A DNA stretch of 13,511 nucleotides. Origin: DATLNF01 sp046590575 (GTDB lineage Bacteria > Actinomycetota > Actinomycetes > BP-191). The notes under the pieces were generated by a model. That model searched no databases. It was not told where the DNA came from and was given only the letters and a program-made list of their open reading frames with translations. The stretch lies in assembly GCA_046590575.1 (NCBI GenBank), contig JBKJUS010000114.1:1-13511 (forward strand). Direction: 5' to 3'. A program made the position numbers and the translations under genes. How positions within the stretch are numbered: position 1 is the first letter of the stretch; every line of letters starts with the position of its first letter. This document shows, in pieces, positions 1-7,104 of this stretch.

Positions 1-1
1 A

Positions 2-76
2 GCCCCCGTAGCTCAGGGGATAGAGTGCTTCCCTCCGGAGGAAGAAGCGCAGGTTCGAATCCTGCCGGGGGCACCA
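2..76 (+). tRNA. tRNA-Arg (anticodon CCG)
   Basis: A complete cloverleaf can be drawn by hand. The 7-bp acceptor stem pairs positions 2-8 with 66-72. The D stem starts with GCTC at 11-14 and closes with one G-U pair. The anticodon stem CTTCC/GGAAG (28-32 with 40-44) encloses the loop CTCCGGA, which places anticodon CCG at 35-37 and so reads CGG arginine codons. The T arm is GCAGG-TTCGAAT-CCTGC. The discriminator is A73 and CCA is encoded at 74-76. Remnant IS481 sequence begins within about 5 bp of the 3' end. No promoter can be judged because the gene starts at the window edge. Confidence 0.97.
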
Positions 77-79
77 CAT

Positions 80-640
80 TGTGGGGTCTCGGGACACCGT
101 GCACAGGTGTCTCGGGACATCGTTCACGTTCTGGGCTGTCGCTGGTAGTCCGGCTCCGGTGTCGCGGTTGATGATCCGGACGTCGAGGTCCTTGGCGAGG
201 AGGAGGACTTTGGTGCCGGCGTGGGAACGGCCGATGCCGATGTGGTGCAGTCGGCCGGCGTGTCGCAGGGTGACGACGCCGCTGTCGTCGATGCGGTCGT
301 GGCGGACGCGGTCGTGGGTGCGGGACTGCACGGGGGTCGGGGTGGCTTTCGGTCGGGCCGTGTAGATGGTGTCTGGCGTGGCGTGCTGCGGCAGGGAGCG
401 GTGCGGGCGGGCGCTGTTGTAGAGGTCGCGGAAGGTGTCGAGGAGGGCTTGGATCTCGACGAGGGTGCGCGGCTGGTCGGGCTGAGCGCGAAGCCATTTC
501 TTGAGGGTCTGCTGGAAGCGTTCGACCTTCCCGCAGGTGGTCGGGTGGTTCGGGGTGTTGTTCTTCTGTTGGACGTGGAGGACCTGGAGCTCTTCCTCCT
601 CGAGCGTTGAGCCCGCCGCGGCCGCCGGCGAGGCGGGAAC
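80..640 (-). mobile_element. Truncated IS481-family insertion sequence (right half only)
   Basis: This stretch carries the 3' half of an IS481-type transposase on the minus strand plus what looks like the element's right terminus. The putative terminus contains two copies of gtctcgggaca, at 86-96 and 109-119. Tandem copies of this kind near an end that starts TGTG fit my general recollection of actinobacterial IS481-group elements. The outer end lies around position 80, only a few bases past the CCA end of the tRNA-Arg gene. The opposite end is not recognisable: transposase similarity fades near 636-650. The element is therefore truncated and cannot move by itself. The exact boundary and any target duplication cannot be determined here. 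Confidence 0.75.
124..636 (-). pseudogene. IS481-family transposase, C-terminal remnant with frameshifts
   Basis: Read in the right frames the minus strand gives typical IS481 transposase pieces: RLAGGRGGLNA (about 636-603), then, after a frame change, LEEEELQVLHVQQKN, NHPTTCGKVERFQQTLKKWL, YNSARPHRSLP and GRLHHIGIGRSHAGTKVLLL. The Glu in KVERFQ (codon at 521-523) is the expected E of the DDE triad. The part carrying both catalytic Asp residues is missing. The first frame change at about 602-605 would be explained by loss of a CT dinucleotide (gctctcgag to gctcgag). A second disruption follows INRDTG at about 150: the main frame has no stop before the window edge, while the alternative frame ends PDYQRQPRT-stop at 124. 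This is a dead fragment; an intact transposase would be roughly 320-400 residues. Confidence 0.8.
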
Positions 641-660
641 GGTCTTGCGGGTCCACCGGG

Positions 661-898
661 AGGATGATGTGGCTCAGCTCGCGGCCGCGGACAGCGCCCG
701 CCCTCGCGCGAGAGCTGTCGCAAAGCTATTCCCGACCGGTGCCAGGCCGGGCTTGCCCCCGACCGGTCTCTCGACCCACCCCGCCGAGGTGACGACGTTG
801 ATCGACCCACCACCGAGGCCTGACCCTCGCCCTTGACCCGCGAGGAACTACCCGTCATGGTCGGGCCACCACTGGCGAAGGGACGAGGAAGTACAACC
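661..898. other. Non-coding stretch between IS remnant and cupin gene
   Basis: I see no convincing gene here. The readable frames are rich in Arg and Pro and have no family-like segments. Two local structures stand out. One is an inverted repeat, gacagc (690-695) with gctgtc (714-719), around the palindrome ctcgcgcgag (703-712). The other is a direct repeat of cccgaccggt at 731-740 and 758-767. Either could sit in the regulatory region of the cupin gene, but neither matches an operator I know. The purine-rich GAGGAAG at about 884-890 is a good ribosome binding site for the ATG at 899. Confidence 0.4.
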
Positions 899-1399
899 AT
901 GTCACTCCCAGGAGCTTCAGGCGGATACGCGCTCGGACCAGGCGAGGGCGAGGCGCTGTGGTTCAACGGCGGCTTCATGGCGGTGAAAGCCAGCCGCGAG
1001 CTGACCGACGGCGCGTTCGGTGCCGTGGAGTTGGTGGCCCCCAAGGGCTTCGCCGCTCCGCTGCACATCCACCGGCAGGAGGACGAGTTCTTCGTCGTCC
1101 TCTCGGGCGAGGTCCGCGTCCAGCACGGCGAGCAGGTCATCGAGGCCGTCACCGGCTCCGTGGTCTACGGACCGCGCGGCGTACCGCACTCGTTCCACAT
1201 CGACTCCGACGAGGCCCGGCTGCTGCTGTTCTTCGGGCCCGGAGGCGTGGAGGGCTTCTTCCGCGAGGCCGGCAAGCCCGCCGGGTCCAGGAGCCTGCCG
1301 CCTGCTGGGGAGGAGTTCCTGGACCGGGAGGGGCTCATGGCGATCGGCGCCCGGTACGGCCAGGAGTTCGTCGGCCCGCCGCTGCCCCCCAAGAACTGA
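899..1399 (+). CDS. Single-domain cupin protein
   Basis: A 166-residue protein with one cupin barrel. Both conserved motifs are present and complete. Motif 1 is G50-X5-H56-X-H58-X4-E63-X6-G70 (around PLHIHRQEDEF). Motif 2 is G86-X5-P92-X-G94-X2-H97 (GPRGVPHSFH). H56, H58, E63 and H97 would bind a metal ion (Fe, Mn, Zn or Ni in this superfamily). The closest general type is the Cupin_2 / quercetin-dioxygenase-like group found in many actinobacteria, for which substrate is seldom known. I chose the ATG at 899 because GAGGAAG lies about 8 nt upstream. An in-frame ATG at 857 and a TTG at 833 would add 14-22 residues of low-complexity sequence without a comparable site. No signal peptide is seen, so it is probably cytosolic. 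The gene seems to be monocistronic, since a palindrome follows 23 bp after the stop. Confidence 0.88.
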   Translation: MSLPGASGGYALGPGEGEALWFNGGFMAVKASRELTDGAFGAVELVAPKGFAAPLHIHRQEDEFFVVLSGEVRVQHGEQVIEAVTGSVVYGPRGVPHSFHIDSDEARLLLFFGPGGVEGFFREAGKPAGSRSLPPAGEEFLDREGLMAIGARYGQEFVGPPLPPKN

Positions 1400-1422
1400 G
1401 CTGACCGTCGAGTCTGGGGCGC

Positions 1423-1442
1423 GATCCGGGACATCCCGGATC
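1423..1442. terminator. Perfect palindrome after the cupin gene, possible terminator or operator
   Basis: The arms gatccggga (1423-1431) and tcccggatc (1434-1442) are perfect inverted complements separated by CA. In RNA this would form an 8-bp stem with a 4-nt loop. It begins 23 bp past the cupin stop codon. No T run follows on either strand, so it is not a classical intrinsic terminator, although hairpins without a U tail are often proposed as terminators in actinobacteria. As DNA, the two-fold symmetry would equally suit a dimeric repressor. The sequence does not decide between the two. Confidence 0.45.
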
Positions 1443-1591
1443 CAGCATGAGCTTGCGTGGGGCAGGCCACCGGAGGTCGGCCCCGCCGGTCTATCGCTCA
1501 TCGGCTGCACCGGGCAGCACCAGCAACCACAGCGAGTGGGAGAACGAGCCCACCAGCAGCGTCAACCCGGACCTGACGCCGTTCCCATTTT

Positions 1592-1617
1592 GTTGGTGCC
1601 CCTCCGGGGGCACCGAC
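1592..1617 (+). promoter_or_regulatory. Strong hairpin just upstream of the GNAT start
   Basis: GGTGCCCC (1595-1602), loop TCCG, GGGGCACC (1607-1614) forms a perfect 8-bp GC-rich stem. It can be extended to 11 bp by G1592-C1617, U1593-A1616 and a U1594-G1615 wobble. It ends 13 bp before the GTG start at 1631. No U tract follows, so transcription termination is unlikely. Its position suits control of translation initiation or mRNA stability of the acetyltransferase gene, or the end of an upstream transcript. The function is inferred from position only. Confidence 0.4.
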
Positions 1618-1630
1618 CAGAAAGAGAACT

Positions 1631-2374
1631 GTGAGACGGACACCAGACGGATCAGGTCTCCACGTGGAAGTGTGGCCCACTCCGGAGGGGACGCTGCACT
1701 TCCCGGCTCTGGACGATGTGCGCGCGGCGCAACGCGTCGAGAGCGTGCTGGAAGCCCTTTCACCCGGCGCATTGGTCGTCATCAGCGACCGCGTTGTACG
1801 CGACGGACTGCTGGGGCAGGGCGCGCAGGAGGTTCGTCACATGCACACGATGCGGCACGACCTTCGCGACCTGCTCCCCACGCATCTCACGCCAGACTTG
1901 AGCCTCAGACCCTGGGAAAGCGGCGATGCCGAGAGGCTCGCCGCGGTTCTCGTCGCCGGCTACGGTCCAGGGCACCCGGACTCGAGGGGCCCAGACCTCG
2001 GAGAGGCGGCCGCATCGCTCGTTCACATGGTCGACGACCCTGACAACCCCTTGATGAAGGGTGCGACGCAGGTTGCGCTAATCCGGGATCGGCCGATGGG
2101 CGCGGCGCTCGTGCTGCGCAGCGAGCACGTCGACCGATGGCGCGGCCCGTGGCTCATGAACATGTTCCGGGCCCCGGATCCGACGGCGCCCGGTGTCGGC
2201 GCGGCGATGCTGACGCGAGCGCTGGACGCACTTCGCGCCGCAGGTGAGAGCCACCTCGGCTTGGCAGTGACTGTCACCAATCCCGCCCGCCGAGTCTACG
2301 AGCGGCTCGGCTTTCAATACGGGTTCGAAGGATGGGTCCTCGTTCTTCCCATAACGGGCGCCACCCCCGCCTGA
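1631..2374 (+). CDS. GNAT-family N-acetyltransferase
   Basis: A 247-residue protein. The C-terminal half is a GNAT fold that would transfer an acyl group from acyl-CoA to an amine. The region PGVGAAMLTRAL (187-198) is the beta4-alpha3 pyrophosphate-binding motif A (here PGVGAA in place of Q/R-x-x-G-x-G/A). LAVTVTNPARRVYERLGF (211-228) is the characteristic Asn/Tyr motif B region ending in the GF turn. GNAT-type sequence starts near LSLRPWESGDAERLAAV (91-107). The first 85 residues are an extra N-terminal segment I do not recognise. The start is GTG at 1631, preceded by a weak AAAGAGA. In-frame Met codons at residues 71 and 74 would delete that segment, so the start is less certain than the frame. 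Substrate is unknown. The glc operon begins 54 bp downstream on the same strand, so read-through into it is possible. Confidence 0.85.
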   Translation: MRRTPDGSGLHVEVWPTPEGTLHFPALDDVRAAQRVESVLEALSPGALVVISDRVVRDGLLGQGAQEVRHMHTMRHDLRDLLPTHLTPDLSLRPWESGDAERLAAVLVAGYGPGHPDSRGPDLGEAAASLVHMVDDPDNPLMKGATQVALIRDRPMGAALVLRSEHVDRWRGPWLMNMFRAPDPTAPGVGAAMLTRALDALRAAGESHLGLAVTVTNPARRVYERLGFQYGFEGWVLVLPITGATPA

Positions 2375-2428
2375 GCCCATCGCGGTCGCCCTCTTCTTTC
2401 AGGGCATGGCGAGGTGGAGGATGCGCAC

Positions 2429-2845
2429 ATGCTGACTCTCGACGACGGTCTCGGTCTGCTTGCAGAGGCGCGTAACGCTGCCACGACGATGGGCATCCCG
2501 ATGTCCTTCGCCGTGATGGACCCCGCTGGTCATCTGCTCGCACTGGCCCGCATGGACGGCGCACCGTGGATCAGCGCCGACGTCGCGCAGGGCAAAGCGT
2601 GGACCTCGGCGGCGTACGGCGGCTCGAGCGCGGCACAGAAGGAGAAGATGGCGGCGATGCCCAGCTTCGCCCAGGCGATCACGGCGATGACGCACGGCCG
2701 CTACACGCCGCAGACCGGCGCCGTTGCGGTGTATCGCGACGGGGTGCTGCTCGGCGCCCTCGGCGCGAGCGGCGGCACTGGTGACCAGGACGAGGCGGTC
2801 TGCACCGCAGCCGTGACGGCCGTCGGCCTCACCATCTCCCGATGA
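2429..2845 (+). CDS. glcG: GlcG/HbpS-family protein (DUF336)
   Basis: A 138-residue protein of the HbpS/GlcG family. The family-like segments are the beta strand MSFAVMDPAGHLLALARMDGA, the following AQGKAWTSAAYG helix region, and the C-terminal GGTGDQDEAVCTAAV, corresponding to the usual GxSGGxxxQD-x2-A signature. Members accompany glycolate oxidase and other oxidoreductase operons. HbpS in Streptomyces binds haem extracellularly, but GlcG itself has no proven activity. There is no signal peptide here, so it is likely cytosolic. The start chosen is ATG 2429, with GGAGG at 2416-2420 about 8 nt upstream; an in-frame GTG at 2414 would add five residues. The last codons overlap the malate synthase ATG by 4 bp (ATGA), which indicates translational coupling. 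It is the first gene of the glc operon. Confidence 0.9.
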   Translation: MLTLDDGLGLLAEARNAATTMGIPMSFAVMDPAGHLLALARMDGAPWISADVAQGKAWTSAAYGGSSAAQKEKMAAMPSFAQAITAMTHGRYTPQTGAVAVYRDGVLLGALGASGGTGDQDEAVCTAAVTAVGLTISR

Positions 2846-4455
2846 GCACCGCCCCGCACGCCGACGGCGTCGAGGTCAACGCGCCCTGGCGTGACTCCTA
2901 CGAGCAGGTGTTGACCTCGGACGCCCTGCAGCTGCTGGCCCGACTGCAGCGGGAGTTCGGCCCGCGTCGGGCCGAGCTGCTTCGGCTGCGAGTCCAACGC
3001 GACAGCGAGCTCGCGGCCGGTGCGCTGCCTGACTTCCTGGCATCGACGCAGGACATACGCGACGGCGACTGGCAGGTCGCACCGCCCGCTGACGGCCTAC
3101 TCGACCGGCGGGTGGAGATCACCGGTCCGACCGATCGCAAAATGGTGATTAACGCGCTGAACTCCGGAGCCAAGGTCTTCATGGCTGACTTCGAGGACAG
3201 CAACAGCCCGACCTTCGACAATCTGGTCACCGGTCAGGTCAACCTGCGTGATGGGCTACTGCGCAAGGTCGACTTCACCACGGAAGAGGGAAAGTCCTAC
3301 GCACTGCATGACGAGGTCGCGACGCTCGTCGTGCGGACCCGCGGCTGGCACCTGCCCGAGCGTCATCTGCTGGTCGACGGCGAGCCTGTGTCGGGCAGCC
3401 TCTTCGACTTCTGCCTCTTCATGACGACGAGCGCGCAGGTCGCGCTGGACGCCGGCGCGGGGCCCTACTTCTACCTGCCGAAGCTGGAGAGTCACCTCGA
3501 GGCGCGGCTGTGGAACGACGTCTTCGTGACGGCCCAGGAGTCGCTCGGCATACCGCGCGGAACCATTCGCGCGACGTGCCTCATCGAGACGATCCTGGCC
3601 GCCTTCGAAATGGAGGAAATCCTCTACGAGCTCCGCGAGCACTCCGCCGGCCTCAACGCGGGACGCTGGGACTACATCTTCTCCATGATCAAGAAATTCC
3701 GAACCCGCGGCGCGGAGTTCCAGCTGCCGGACCGTGCCGCCGTGACGATGACCGCTCCGTTCATGCGTGCCTACACGGAGCTGCTCGTCAAGACCTGCCA
3801 CAAGCGTGGGGCCCACGCGATCGGCGGCATGGCGGCATTCATCCCCAACCGCCGCGACCAAGAGGTCACTGGCCGGGCGCTCGTCGCCGTCCGGGCCGAC
3901 AAGACCCGCGAGGCGGCCGACGGCTTCGACGGCAGCTGGGTCGCCCATCCCGACCTCGTCCCTGTGGCGATGGAGGTCTTCGACGGCTTGCTCGGTGAGC
4001 GGCCGCACCAGCTGGATCGCCAGCGCGACGACGTGCAGGTAAGCGCCGCGCAGCTCCTCGACGCGAGGGCGACTCCCGGAGAAGTCACCGACGCCGGCCT
4101 GCGCAACAACATCAGCGTCGGCATCCAGTACCTCGAAGCGTGGCTGCGCGGCAGCGGTGCGGTCGCCATCTTCAACCTCATGGAGGATGCCGCGACCGCG
4201 GAGATCAGCCGATCCCAGGTCTGGCAGTGGATCCACAACGGCACCCAGACCGCTGAGGGTCAGCCGATCACAGCCGAGCTCGTCCGGGCGCTGGAGGAAG
4301 AGGAGCTCGCCAAGGTCCACGCCGTGGTTGGCGACGACGTCTTCGCGCGGGGTCGGTACGACGAAGCGCGGAAGCTGTTCGAGCAGGTCGCGCTGGCCGA
4401 TGACTTCGTAGAGTTCCTGACGCTGCCGGCGTACGAGCGACTGGTCGGTGCGTGA
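2842..4455 (+). CDS. aceB: Malate synthase A
   Basis: A 537-residue protein, the usual length for the A-type (non-G) malate synthase. It condenses glyoxylate with acetyl-CoA to give malate and CoA in the cytosol, using Mg2+. The family signature R-E-H-x2-G-L-N-x-G-x-W-D-Y-I-F is at 265-280. RATCLIET (243-250) holds the expected active-site Arg and Mg-ligand Glu. NLMEDAATAEISR (445-457) holds the expected catalytic-base Asp (D449). FMADFEDS (113-120) is also typical. It overlaps glcG by ATGA at 2842-2845, and its stop overlaps the glcD start by GTGA at 4452-4455. Here it lies between glcG and glcDEF rather than beside isocitrate lyase, so it should consume glyoxylate made by glycolate oxidase. 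It may also serve the glyoxylate shunt if aceA is elsewhere. The E. coli glc operon uses the longer malate synthase G (GlcB) in this role. Confidence 0.97.
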   Translation: MSTAPHADGVEVNAPWRDSYEQVLTSDALQLLARLQREFGPRRAELLRLRVQRDSELAAGALPDFLASTQDIRDGDWQVAPPADGLLDRRVEITGPTDRKMVINALNSGAKVFMADFEDSNSPTFDNLVTGQVNLRDGLLRKVDFTTEEGKSYALHDEVATLVVRTRGWHLPERHLLVDGEPVSGSLFDFCLFMTTSAQVALDAGAGPYFYLPKLESHLEARLWNDVFVTAQESLGIPRGTIRATCLIETILAAFEMEEILYELREHSAGLNAGRWDYIFSMIKKFRTRGAEFQLPDRAAVTMTAPFMRAYTELLVKTCHKRGAHAIGGMAAFIPNRRDQEVTGRALVAVRADKTREAADGFDGSWVAHPDLVPVAMEVFDGLLGERPHQLDRQRDDVQVSAAQLLDARATPGEVTDAGLRNNISVGIQYLEAWLRGSGAVAIFNLMEDAATAEISRSQVWQWIHNGTQTAEGQPITAELVRALEEEELAKVHAVVGDDVFARGRYDEARKLFEQVALADDFVEFLTLPAYERLVGA

Positions 4456-5915
4456 CCCCGGCGACTGACCGACTGGTCGCCTCGCTGCGCCAGGCCATCG
4501 GCACCGAGCGGGTGCTGACCGAGCGGTCGCAGCTGCGCACCTACGAGTGCGACGGGCTGGCCAATTTCCGGGTGACCCCGGCGATCGTCGTACTCGCCGA
4601 GAGTCGGCAGCACGTTGTCGACACCGTGCGGTTGTGCGCCGAGGCCGGGGTGCCGTTCGTGGCCCGAGGGTCTGGGACAGGGCTGTCCGGCGGTGCGTTG
4701 CCGCATGCGGAGGGCGTGCTGATTGTCCTCTCCCGGATGCGGGCTATCGGGTCGGTCGACCCCGACAACGCGCGGGTCGTCGTCGAGCCAGGTGTGGTGA
4801 ATCTGTCGGTGACTCGGGACGCTGCGCCATACGACCTCGCGTACGCTCCCGACCCGTCCTCGCAGCTGATCTGCTCGATCGGTGGCAACGTCGCCGAGAA
4901 CTCCGGTGGCGCGCACTGCCTGAAGTACGGCTTCACCGTCAACCACGTCATGGGCGCCGAAGTGGTCTTGCCGGACGGCAGCGTCGTACACCTCGGCGGG
5001 GCGGCGCCGGAGCATCCCGGCTACGACTTGCTCGGCACCTTCATCGGCAGTGAAGGCACCCTCGGCGTTGCAACCGAGCTGACCCTGCGCCTGATCCGGG
5101 TGCCCGAGTCGGTGCAGACCATGCTCGTCGGGTTTCGCAACGTCGCGGACGCGGCCGGCACGGTCAGCGACATCATCGCCGCCGGCATCCTGCCGGCCGC
5201 CGTCGAGATGATGGACGCGCTCGCTATCGAGGCTGCGGAGGCCGCGGTGCACTGCGGCTACCCAGCGGGCGCCGTCGCGGTGCTGGTCATCGAGCTCGAC
5301 GGGCCAGCGGTCGAGGTCGAGGCGCAGTTCGCCCAGGTCGAGCAGATCGTGCTGGCCCGCAGCGCTTTCGAGACCCGCATCGCAGCCGACCTAGTCGAGC
5401 GCGCGCTGATGTGGAAAGGCCGGAAGTCCGCGTTCGCCGCCGTCGGGCGCATCAGTCCGTCGTATTACGTGCAGGACGGCGTCATCCCGCGGACGAAGCT
5501 GCCCGAGGTCCTCGGCGAGATCGCCCGGATGGCCGGCGAGGTGGGACTGCGGGTCGCCAATGTCTTCCATGCCGGTGACGGCAACCTGCACCCACTGGTG
5601 CTTTTCGACGACGCGGTGCCCGGCCAGGCCCACGACGCCGAAGCCTTGGCCGGCGCCATCCTCGACCTCTGCGTGGCTGCGGGTGGTTCGATCACCGGCG
5701 AGCACGGAGTCGGCTACGAGAAGCGCGGCAAGATGGCTTTGCAGTTCACCACCGACGACCTCGACACGATGCAGCTGGTGCGGTGCGCCTTTGACCCAGA
5801 CGGGCTCGCCAATCCGGGCAAGATCTTCCCGACTCCGCGGCTGTGCGGCGAACGGCCTGGCCCCCGCACGGGCGAGCACCCGCTGCAGGCAGCGGGTCTC
5901 GGCGAGGTGTTCTGA
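4452..5915 (+). CDS. glcD: Glycolate oxidase FAD subunit GlcD
   Basis: A 487-residue FAD-linked oxidase of the VAO/PCMH type. The N-terminal FAD-binding domain has VARGSGTGLSGG (70-81), SIGGNVAENSGGAHCLKYG (142-160) and FIGSEGTLGV (197-206). The C-terminal catalytic domain has HAGDGNLHP (373-381), with the metal or substrate His, and ITGEHGVGYEKR (414-425). It ends with FDPDGLANPGKIFP (447-460), typical for GlcD, then about 27 extra residues. It would oxidise glycolate (or D-lactate or another 2-hydroxy acid) to glyoxylate, passing electrons through GlcE and GlcF to the quinone pool. The start is GTG 4452, overlapping the malate synthase stop by 4 bp. D-lactate dehydrogenases share this architecture, but the complete glcDEF set plus glcG and malate synthase favours glycolate. 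Confidence 0.95.
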   Translation: MTPATDRLVASLRQAIGTERVLTERSQLRTYECDGLANFRVTPAIVVLAESRQHVVDTVRLCAEAGVPFVARGSGTGLSGGALPHAEGVLIVLSRMRAIGSVDPDNARVVVEPGVVNLSVTRDAAPYDLAYAPDPSSQLICSIGGNVAENSGGAHCLKYGFTVNHVMGAEVVLPDGSVVHLGGAAPEHPGYDLLGTFIGSEGTLGVATELTLRLIRVPESVQTMLVGFRNVADAAGTVSDIIAAGILPAAVEMMDALAIEAAEAAVHCGYPAGAVAVLVIELDGPAVEVEAQFAQVEQIVLARSAFETRIAADLVERALMWKGRKSAFAAVGRISPSYYVQDGVIPRTKLPEVLGEIARMAGEVGLRVANVFHAGDGNLHPLVLFDDAVPGQAHDAEALAGAILDLCVAAGGSITGEHGVGYEKRGKMALQFTTDDLDTMQLVRCAFDPDGLANPGKIFPTPRLCGERPGPRTGEHPLQAAGLGEVF

Positions 5916-5916
5916 C

Positions 5917-7104
5917 ATGACCACGGCAACTGTCGCCCGCCGACCGGGCGAGCCATCCGACACCCTTTCCGGTGTGGTACCGCAGGAGGTCGTGCGTCCA
6001 CAGTCCGTAGCCGAGGTCGCCGACGTGCTTCGGGCCGCGACCGCCTCCGGGCTCACCGTCGTCCCCGTGGGTGGCCGCAGCAAGCTGTCGTGGGCCGCGG
6101 CGCCGACATCCTGCGACCTGCTACTCGACATGACCGGCCTCAATCACGTGATAGAGCACGTCGCCGGCGACCTCGTTGTCGTCACTGAGGCCGGCGTGCG
6201 GCTCACGGACCTGCAGGCGCACCTCGCCGACACCGGCCAGCTGCTGGGCCTCGACCCACCCGAGCCTCGCGCCACCGTGGGCGGAATCGTCAGCGCCAAC
6301 GCCTCAGGGCCACGGCGGCTTCGCTACGGCACGGCACGCGACCTGCTCATCGGGACAACGGTCGTGCTCGCCGACGGGACAATCGCGTCGGCCGGCGGGA
6401 AGGTCGTGAAGAACGTCGCCGGCTACGACCTCGGCAAGCTCTACACAGGAGCCCATGGCAGCCTGGGTGTCGTCGTGTCCACCACCTGGCGGCTGCACCC
6501 GATGCCGCAGGCGCGCCGCGTCGTGACGCTCGACTTGTCCGACGCTGCCACCGCTGGGCCGCTGGCGCTCATGCTGTCCCGGTCGACGCTCACCCCGTCG
6601 GCCGTCGAGCTGTTGGCCACCGCCGGAGGCCCCGGTCAACTCGTGGTCGTCTTCGAAGCCATCGCCGAGTCGGTGGCCGCGCAGGCGAAGGCAGTCGTCG
6701 AATTGCTCGGCAGTGGATGGGAGTCGCCGGAGTTGCCATCGGCGTTCGGCCAACGGCCTGGCGCTGCCGACGACGTGCTGCTACGACTCGCCTACCTACC
6801 CACCGCGCTGTCTGCTGTCCTGGCGGCACTCCCCGTTGGTTCAGCGGTGACCGCGTCGGCCTGCACCGGAGTCGCGTACGCCGCTGTGCCTGCGCAGGTT
6901 GCGGTGTCCGCCCTTCCCGGCCTACGGCGAGTGCTGTCGTCGTACGACGGCACCGCGGTCGTGCTACGCGCTCCGGATGACGTCCGCGGCCAGCTGGACC
7001 ACTGGGGGCCGGTCGGCGACGCGCTGCAGCTCATGGGCCGGGTCAAGGACCGATTCGACCCTCAGCGACGCATGTCACCCGGCCGCTTCGTCGGAGGTTT
7101 GTAG
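5917..7104 (+). CDS. glcE: Glycolate oxidase subunit GlcE (FAD-binding)
   Basis: A 395-residue paralogue of GlcD, with the FAD-binding domain in the N-terminal half. Motifs are VPVGGRSKLSW (49-59), DPPEPRATVGGIVSANASGP (113-132), LRYGTARDLLIG (135-146) and GGKVVKNVAGYDLGKLYTG (160-178), all characteristic of GlcE. The C terminus KDRFDPQRRMSPGRF is the usual end of this subunit. GlcE is needed for activity of the membrane-associated GlcDEF complex in E. coli. I chose ATG 5917, one base after the glcD stop, with GGCGAGG (5901-5907) about 9 nt upstream. The reading frame remains open upstream inside glcD, but that part is the shadow of the GlcD frame. glcF starts immediately after the stop codon. 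Confidence 0.94.
   Translation: MTTATVARRPGEPSDTLSGVVPQEVVRPQSVAEVADVLRAATASGLTVVPVGGRSKLSWAAAPTSCDLLLDMTGLNHVIEHVAGDLVVVTEAGVRLTDLQAHLADTGQLLGLDPPEPRATVGGIVSANASGPRRLRYGTARDLLIGTTVVLADGTIASAGGKVVKNVAGYDLGKLYTGAHGSLGVVVSTTWRLHPMPQARRVVTLDLSDAATAGPLALMLSRSTLTPSAVELLATAGGPGQLVVVFEAIAESVAAQAKAVVELLGSGWESPELPSAFGQRPGAADDVLLRLAYLPTALSAVLAALPVGSAVTASACTGVAYAAVPAQVAVSALPGLRRVLSSYDGTAVVLRAPDDVRGQLDHWGPVGDALQLMGRVKDRFDPQRRMSPGRFVGGL

Noticed and set aside
124..1152. A single 342-residue minus-strand protein spanning IS remnant and cupin
   Set aside because: The first half is antisense to the cupin gene and the rest is in the wrong frame of the IS481 transposase; the frame is open only because of high GC.
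1592..1617. A second tRNA or tRNA fragment
   Set aside because: Only the acceptor-like 11 bases match; no D, anticodon or T arm can be drawn.
3256..4320. Long open frame on the minus strand inside malate synthase
   Set aside because: It is the antisense shadow of a high-GC gene; the plus strand encodes a full, motif-complete malate synthase A.
4260..5252. Long minus-strand open frame across the aceB/glcD junction
   Set aside because: Antisense shadow; it would span two well-supported genes and has no family-like sequence.
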